Assembly (NCBI RefSeq): GCF_904849725.1
Contig: NC_058521.1
Span: forward strand, 146,162,744 to 146,226,743
DNA length: 64,000 nt
Direction of reading: 5' to 3'
Source: Hordeum vulgare subsp. vulgare
Taxonomy: Eukaryota; Streptophyta; Magnoliopsida; Poales; Poaceae
Of this stretch, positions 56,936 to 64,000 are shown one piece after another. Numbering within the stretch: position 1 is the first letter of the stretch; each line of letters opens with the position of its first letter. The notes under the pieces are model-generated. The model saw only the letters and a list, made by a program, of their open reading frames with translations, was not told the origin of the DNA and ran no database searches. Made by a program: the position numbers and the translations under genes.

Positions 56936-59900
56936 ATGTCAGCTGATGAATCTCTCGGTTCTCATCACATTAACTCATTTGCAGCGTTTCTTGAAGAAAA
57001 TCTTCAAGTCTCATCGGAATCCTCAAGAATTCAATTTCATCAACAAAATCCTCAGCTGAAGAAAATGGAGGATGACAGGAAACAGAAGGGAGGGAAGAAA
57101 CTTGAGGAGAACACAACTTTGGATATCCCTGAGGATATTTACTTGGACTATTGTACACCTGATGAAAATGAAACAATGGCCAAGAGAAAGATTCGGCTTC
57201 AGAAGATAGAACGCCGATGGGCTGAGGAATGGAAGGAATACAGATTTGTAACTGCCAAGTATGCGAAGAAATTCGCCCTGAAGTCTCTTGGCAAACAGGC
57301 CCCACTTGAGGCTCATCAAGTAGCACACCCCTCAAGCCTCAAGACCCTTGATGACTATCCTGATGAAAAGGACAAGCATTTGGCTAAGCTTAAGAAGCAG
57401 GCAGATGCTGCGGTGAGGAAATTCAATGAATCCTCAACTGCTGCTTCAACTGCGGCTACTTCCTCTGCAGCCGAGACCTCTGGTTCAGCAATTCCTCAAC
57501 CAAAGTCTGTGCCGTCCAAAACAAGGGCTCCAAAGCCTCGAGAGAAACCTGCTCAGGCATCAGTTACAAAACCCTTAGCGCCAAGATCCCCAGCGCCAAA
57601 ATCCTCAGCACCACCACCAAAGCCTCAAGAGAAACTAGAACAGAAGCCGGTCATGAAGCCAATGCCCGCTACCTCCAGCTCCTCACTCCCAGCTGCAACC
57701 AGCTCGGAGACAAAGTCTTCACCACCTCATGTGAAGACTCAGGTGTCTGCTGAAAGAGCACCACAGCCAAGCCCTAGCAAAATCATCACAGTCCCGTCTG
57801 CATTAGAGGTTAGTGATGAATATGATGATCAAACCCTGCAAGCTATAATCAGAAACAAGAAGGAGAGGGTAGCTCAAGATTCTGGTAGCGCTATTCCTCT
57901 GGCCATGGACCCCAAGGTCCTCCTAGACTACATAAACATCTGGTATGAGGACCCCAACACTTCGCTTGATGACTTGAAACTTCCCCCTGGCATCAGCCAC
58001 ATGGTGGCCACATTCATCAACGAGGCAAAGTGGAAAGAATAGCAAGCCAAGCAGGCCAAGGTTGCTAAGCTTAAAAAGGAGAAATTCCTCAAGCAGAATC
58101 TCCTCAACTTGACGCCTGATGCACTGGTGTCAACACAGGCTGAGTTGACGACTTTGACTGATAAGTAATCCAAGCTATCTGATCGTCAGAGTCTCAAAAT
58201 AAGTTTCATCAAATTTGCCACTAAAGCTGTTGATGACTACAACAAGACGGCTTCCCCTCCAGTATCAACTCCTCAGCCTCTGATTGAAGAGCCAGCCGAT
58301 GAATCTCCTCAAGCTGATGAAACTCCTCAAGCTGAGGAAATACCCCAAGAAATCCCTGTGAATGTACCGGCTATTGAAGAAATCACCACGGAAAATCCAG
58401 CTGGAGAATCTGGTACAGCTGGTGAGACTGCCCCTGACCCAGCTGCTTCATCAAAGCAAGCTGATGACTCTGCTCCAGCTGGTTTCTCAAAGCCAGCTGA
58501 TGAATCTGTCGAGAGAACCCCTTTACCAAAAGCTTCAAAGGTGAAGAAGATGACTCCGTCTGCATCAGACGTGAAGAAAACTAGGGATGCTGAGAAGGAA
58601 GCCAAAAAGAGAAAGGCCTCCTCAGCAGAAGAAGAAACTGAGGCCAAGCGCCTCAAAGCGCTTGAAGATAATGCTCCACTGGACCCTGTGCCCCTCAACG
58701 CTGCTCCGTCTTATGAAATGGTCATCCTTGTAGACCAAGCGAAAGGGACCGATGAGGAAATGAAGGATGCCGCATCTGAGGAACACACTGACGAAGAAAT
58801 TCGTATTGACGACATTCCTCAGCCCTCCATTCCTTAGGAAGACACTGCACAAGGATCAGCTGCACCAGCTGATGAAACTGCCACTGTCACCAAGCAAGCT
58901 GAGGAAGAGCAAAGTGAAATTCTTCAAGCTGATGAAATTCAAAGTCGTGAGAAAAATCCTCAAGATGAGGAACAGGCTGACCCAACTCCTCCACCCGAGC
59001 AAGATATTCACACTGAGGCTCAGAATGAACCTATTCCTCAGCTTGATGCCCAGCCAGATCCCATTCCTCAACATGAAGCACAACATGAGCAAGCTCCTCA
59101 GCCTGAAGCCCAAGCTGATGAAATTCCTCACCCTGAGGGCAATGCTGAGGAAAATGCACCTGACCAAGAAAATTCTTTCGCCGTGCTAAACCCAGAGACT
59201 GCAATTGTTGTCTCCCCTCCAATTCCTCAGCGGAATCTTAAGCCCAAGCAGCGTCAACCATTCTCCAAGCGACTGTAGTTTCAAAAGGAAAACTTCTTTG
59301 AAGAACGCATGTACTTCATTGGAGAAAATCCCTATGATAAGCCTCAAATCAGACATCTGAAGTTTTGGACGAGGACACAGCTGAATTACTATGCCTCTGT
59401 GCTGTGTGGAAGAAACAAGATATTCCAGCACAGGCATATTCCTCACGTTGAACTTGAAGCAATACCATGCCTAGCTCCAGTCCTAAATGTCCTTCATGAA
59501 GCTGGCCTGCTACCAATGTGCTCAGACATCTCTGATTGGAACAGTGAGCTCATTCTTCAGTTTTATGCCACTCTTCACATATCTGGCGATCCTGAAGACA
59601 TTTACACCTGGGTGTTTGACTGGATGACGCAAAACACTCACTACAAGGCTCCTGCTACTGAGATCCTGCGTGAACTGCTAGTATCAATTCCCTCAGAGGA
59701 GGCTGTGCAGCTTTACGGTGAGCGTGAGCTGCCCAACGGGATGATGGAAGTCCTCATGAAGCCTTTCGCTGAAGGGCAATCACCGAGAAAAACCTTCCTC
59801 GTCCACGAGCTCAAATATACACCAAGGTCTATTTACAGAATCCTCTGCAGTGTGCTTGCGCCGATCAAAGGCCATGATGATGAAGAAGATGTCGTAGGCA

Positions 59901-60669
59901 TCATGAAGAATATCCTCTTCAACATCATCCATGGTATTCCTATCAACATACATGATTTCTTCTTGAGGACTTTGGCCGACAATGCTATGTGTCCATTTGA
60001 TCACAAGATATATGCCCCATGGATCATCAGATTCATCAGGACAAGGACATGCATCAACTTCCACGCTGATTTCAACAACCATGTTGGTTATATGCCTCCT
60101 ATCAGGGTCAACAAGAAGACTTTCGAGCCAGTTGAAGGAAAAGGCAAGTCAGTGATTGATGAAGGCCGTAGGCCCCTTGATGGCCAGTTCAGAGAGCCGG
60201 AAGCTTATTCTTCATGGGATGATACTGAGACTCACCCGGCAAGCCCTGTTGCTCCTCGCAGGATGAATACAAGAGAGCTTCTCCTCAGTCTTCACCAGAA
60301 GGTAGATCACAATCACAAGTGGGTCAAACGCCAGTTTGGTGCCATTGTGAAAACCCTCACTGAAACACATAACTCTGTGAAGCTTAACCATCACTATCTG
60401 CAAGAGGTTTTTGATCGCACCTGGCTACACTTGCTCATTTGAAGACTCAGACAAAACTTGAAGAATTGGACTTTGAGCAAGACTTTGACTGGTCGTGGCC
60501 TCCCAAGAAGAAGTTCAGGCCCATTCCAGTTCCAGACCTTGAAGACAGTTCCTTTTCTTCAATCCGCACTGCTGAATCTGATGAAGAACAGCTCGACACT
60601 ACCACCGGTCCAAGGAAGAAGACTACTCCCAAGAAGCATCACACCTCTTCATCAACCGCCAAGAAGTGA
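56936..60669 (+). pseudogene. Element C third ORF (env-like position), damaged
   Basis: Starts MSADESLGSHHINSF and ends PKKHHTSSSTAKK; about 1,244 codons. Same region order as A and D, with the conserved C-terminal domain from residue 792. Lesions: TAG 58040 (CAG in others), TAA 58166, TAG 58835, TAG 59276, and a one-base deletion near 60423. The C-terminal domain (59309-60420) is open throughout. No signal peptide or membrane span is seen. Confidence 0.83.
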
Positions 60670-61191
60670 AGTCTTCACGGACATTAGTCCTCAGTTTGTC
60701 CCTTTTTATCATTTGATGACAAAGGGGGATAAACTTGAGATTTAGTCTTCAAGCGGGATATTTTGGGGCTTATGAACTACATTTAAGTTACAAACTCTTG
60801 GCTCTTCTGAAGTTTTTATGTAATGAGTTGTAACTTAAGCCCGATGGTACTCTCACGCTTTTGAACGTTTTTCTTCGCATGCTTATTCCTCAAGATTTAA
60901 TGCACGCATGCTGGAATTCGTCAGATACCATTTGTCATCATGCATCTTCATTTTCTTCATACTATATGTTACATGTATGCATGATTTACAAGACTCAGGG
61001 GGAGATCTCCATGATATAAATCATCAATGTGCATTTGCTGTAGAAAGCAAAATCCTCAAGATATGCACATCTTCAGGGGGTGTCTCTCTGAATCTTGATT
61101 GCAAATTCCTCAAATAAGTATTTACACTTCATATTGTTATCCCTATTGAAGACTTAACCTAATTGTCATCAACCACCAAAAAGGGGGAGAT
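60670..61191 (+). other. Element C 3' untranslated region with polypurine tracts
   Basis: The priming tract AAAAAGGGGGAGA is at 61178-61190, directly before the LTR. Upstream copies at about 60724, 60998 and 61075 are partly mutated (GGGGGATA, GGGGGAGA, GGGGGTGT). Confidence 0.78.
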
Positions 61192-62604
61192 TGTAAGTGC
61201 ATCTAGTGCCCCTTCGTGATTTTGGTGGTTTGAAGACTTATAGGTTAAGTATCTAATGTGTTTATGAGTGTACACAGGATCTATAAGTCACTTAGGAGTT
61301 TGAGATATTTGATGAATATCGACCCCTAAAAATGTATATCTTCGGTTGAAGAAATTGGTCTGGAGCTGAAGAATTGAATCGCAAAGAATCTGCGATGAAA
61401 TTGATATTCCTCATGAAGATATTGAAATTGAGGAATTCGGTGTGTCTTGAAGAAAATCATTTTGAAGACTTTGAAGCATGAAGATTTACTCTTTCTGTTT
61501 TATTTTCTTCGCACTTGAGTAATAGGAACACCGTACTGTTAAAGGGGGTCGAAGTTACACTTTGGAATGAATTTCCTAATGATGCTCAACCCAAGCCTAA
61601 TCCTACCAAAAGCCTCAAGTGAGGAATACGAGTGACATGAGGACTCTCACAATTGAGGGTTCCGACCGTTTCGATAGCCACGCCACATCATTGGTCTTAT
61701 CCACACCAACAGTCATATTATTTAAGGGCATTAGTGTCAAATCTTGTTGGGATGCTCCCAGGCTATAAATAGCCGCCCCCACAACCATTAGCTGGTTGGC
61801 TGCTCCGTTAGAAACTGACACTTTTCATAAGAGCAACCCAATTCCTCAGAGTCTTCGAGAGTAATTCATCAGTGAGGAAATACACCAAACACCAAACCAC
61901 AAACATAGAATCAAGTGATTGAGCATCACAGAAGAAGTTGTTCCTGTGTGGGACTGAAGCCTTTTACCTTTGAGGACTGCGCATCCTCCAGACGGTTAGG
62001 CGTCATGGTCTAGAGCAATCCAGCAGTCTATTGTGGATCGCTATGTGACCAAGTTTGTGAGGGTTTGGAAGTCTGCCCTGAAGACTTACCACGAGTGTTG
62101 GGTGAGGACTGTGTGTTCTTAGCCCAAGGAGAACACGGTAGGGACTGTGTGTCCCAGGACTGTGTGTCCTTTGGTTTTAATACCAAGCCGCTCCAAACAA
62201 GATGTACAACTGTCACAACAGTTGGAACTGGGCCATCAACTACTGTCTTCGCTGTGAAACGGGTTCTAATTCCTCAACTCCATACTTTCCTCAGATTATG
62301 TGTTGATGACTTTCACAGTTACTGTTTGAAGAATTTGTTGAAGACTTTCTCTGAAATTTCTCAACCCCAAATTCTTCACGCTAGTTAATCCTCATATGTT
62401 TTCTCCGTGCCTGCTCACTGTGCAATCTGTTTTCTCATTCCTCACAGTGAAAAACTGCTGTTGTGAAACATTGCACTTCTGATCCTTTACTGTTTCCACC
62501 GTAAGTTAGTCATCAGTGAGGAATTCCCTCAAAAGGAAATTCCTCAGTGATGAAATTCTAAAAATATCCTATTCACCCCCTCTAGTCGATATAACGCACT
62601 TTCA
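61192..62604 (+). repeat. Element C 3' LTR (1,413 bp)
   Basis: TGTAAGTGC to CGCACTTTCA, followed by CTATG. TATA box at 61764-61772. Two hairpin units in the leader. Confidence 0.94.
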
Positions 62605-64000
62605 CTATGCGGTGCTTTTGAGTCTGGGAAAATGACCAGATCCAAGCACCCCTCGAAGACTATCATGACCACTACTCGTCCATTTGAATTGCTTCACATG
62701 GATCTATTTGGACCTACTCATTATGTCACTCTAACAAATGCAACATCTTTATATGGCTTTGTCATAGTTGATGATTATTCCAGATACACATGGGTGCATA
62801 TCATTTTATATAAAACTGAAGTGCAGGAAGTCTTCAAACGATTTTCCTCAAGGGCATCGACGAACTTCGACGTCAAGATCAAACACATCAAGAGTGATAA
62901 TGGAATAGAGTTCAAAAACACTGGTCTTGATAATTATCTTGATGAACTTGGTATTACTCACGAATTGTCTGCTCTGTATACTCCTCAACAGAATGGTGTC
63001 GTCGAAAGGAAGAATAGGACTCTGGTTGAGATGGCAAGAACCATGCTTGAAGAATATCAGACTCCTCGTCGCTTTTGGCCTAAAGCAATTAACACTGCAT
63101 GCCATATCATCAACAGGGTATATCTTCACAAATTCCTCAAGAAAACCTCATATGAACTCCTCACTGACAAGAAACCCAATGTAAGTTATTTCAAAGTCTT
63201 CGGTGTAAAATGCTCGATTAGAGATCCTCACCATAGCTCAAAGTTTGCACCTAAGGCACATGAGGGTTTTATGCTCGGTTATGGAAAGGACTCGCACACC
63301 TACAGAGTCTTCAACACCTATCATAACAAGGTTGTTGAGACTGTAGATGTGCGGTTCGATGAAACTAATGGATCGCAAAGAGAGCAATTGCCTCCTGATC
63401 CAGATAAGCTGTCTCCAGAGGAAGCAATAAAGATCAAAGCTACTGAAGACATTGTTCCCACTCAGGAAATTGATGAAGAGATCATTCCCAGCACTGATGA
63501 AAATCAAGAAGATGCTCCTCAGGAAATTGCTCCAGAACCAATTCCTCAGCCTAGAAGAAATCCTCAACCAGCTCATCCGAGGAATGCAAATGAAGTAGAA
63601 CTTGACAAAATCCTCGATGACATCAACGCGCCAGGTCCTGTCACTCGCTCAAAAGCTTCACACTTAGTTAACTTTTGTGGGCATTTCTCCTTTGTGTCTA
63701 TCACAGAACCTTCAAAAGTTGCCGAGGCTTTTATGCAACTGGAGTGGATCCAAGCCATGCAAGACGGACTTCTTCAATTCAAGCTGAATGACGTATGGGA
63801 GCTCGTCAAATCACTAGATCCTCGCAAGCACAATATCATCGGCACCAAGTGGATTTTCCAAAACAAGCAAGATGAGGATGGTCAAGTGGTGAGGAATAAG
63901 GAACGACTTGTAGCCCAAGGCTACACACAGGTTGAAGGAATAGATTTCGATGAAACTTTTGCACCTGTTGCTAGGCTTCAAGCTATTCGAATACTACTTG
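62605..64000 (+). mobile_element. Element B, right part, continuing beyond the window
   Basis: Begins with the CTATG duplication and resumes the integrase of B. The remaining pol, third ORF and 3' LTR of B should lie to the right of the window. Confidence 0.93.
62605..64000 (+). pseudogene. pol: Element B pol, second segment (integrase core to start of reverse transcriptase)
   Basis: Reads without a stop from [13 protein letters not shown] through the integrase core ([24 protein letters not shown]), the variable linker and the first part of reverse transcriptase ([28 protein letters not shown]), open at the window edge. Catalytic Asp and Glu residues are present. Thr of SDNGTE is Ile. The gene is dead because element C splits it. 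Confidence 0.88.

Larger units (their letters stand above)
49211..62604 (+). mobile_element. Element C, right part: Maximus-like Sirevirus (Copia)
   Basis: Rest of the 5' LTR, primer site, gag, gap, pol, small ORF, promoter-like region, third ORF, polypurine tracts and complete 3' LTR. Net length about 14.4 kb. Bounded by CTATG at 20266-20270 and 62605-62609 inside the integrase of B. Confidence 0.94.

Noticed and set aside
1..64000. CRISPR arrays, prokaryotic operons, defence systems
   Set aside because: No spaced short repeats or prokaryotic gene layout; the content is plant retrotransposons.

Overview
The window is plant repetitive DNA, almost certainly from a Triticeae grass (wheat, barley, rye or Aegilops). 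I find no host gene, tRNA or rRNA. Nearly every base belongs to LTR retrotransposons inserted into one another. The main family is a ~14.4 kb Copia element of the Sirevirus lineage, most likely Maximus. It has ~1.4 kb LTRs beginning TGTAAGTGCATCTAG, an initiator-Met tRNA primer site, several polypurine-tract copies before the 3' LTR, and a large extra ORF after pol. Four copies are present: A on the minus strand, and B, C and D on the plus strand. A ~13.5 kb element with ~5 kb LTRs and a non-coding interior matches Sukkula, the LARD-type non-autonomous element known from barley and its relatives. The family names are from memory of these sequences, not from a search.

Layout. 1-12875: element A, minus strand, its 3' LTR outside the window. 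12876-14578: remnant of a Gypsy (Athila-type) element with a decayed integrase on the minus strand. 14579-15492: part of an unidentified LTR-like sequence starting TGTGACACCC. 15493-20270 and 62605-64000: element B, split by C and running off the right edge. 20271-21255 and 49211-62604: element C, flanked by CTATG duplications and inserted in the integrase of B. 21256-28512 and 42020-49210: element D, flanked by GTTTC duplications and inserted in the 5' LTR of C. 28513-42019: Sukkula, flanked by AATAT duplications and inserted in the RNase H region of D. The order of insertion is therefore Gypsy remnant, LTR-like X, B, C, D, Sukkula; A is a separate insertion into the Gypsy remnant.

Each Maximus-like copy reads LTR, PBS, gag (CCHC knuckle), a short conserved non-coding gap, pol (protease, integrase, reverse transcriptase, RNase H), a small conserved ORF, a promoter-like stretch with a TATA box, a ~1,240-codon third ORF, polypurine tracts, LTR. 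All copies carry stops or frameshifts. The pol of A is the least damaged, with one nonsense codon. The least explained features are the gag-pol gap, which looks like a ~240 bp intron whose removal joins gag to pol in frame and which also holds a strong stem-loop just after the gag stop, and the gene-like promoter and leader in front of the third ORF. Comparing four copies let me place most lesions; exact divergences and ages were not computed.
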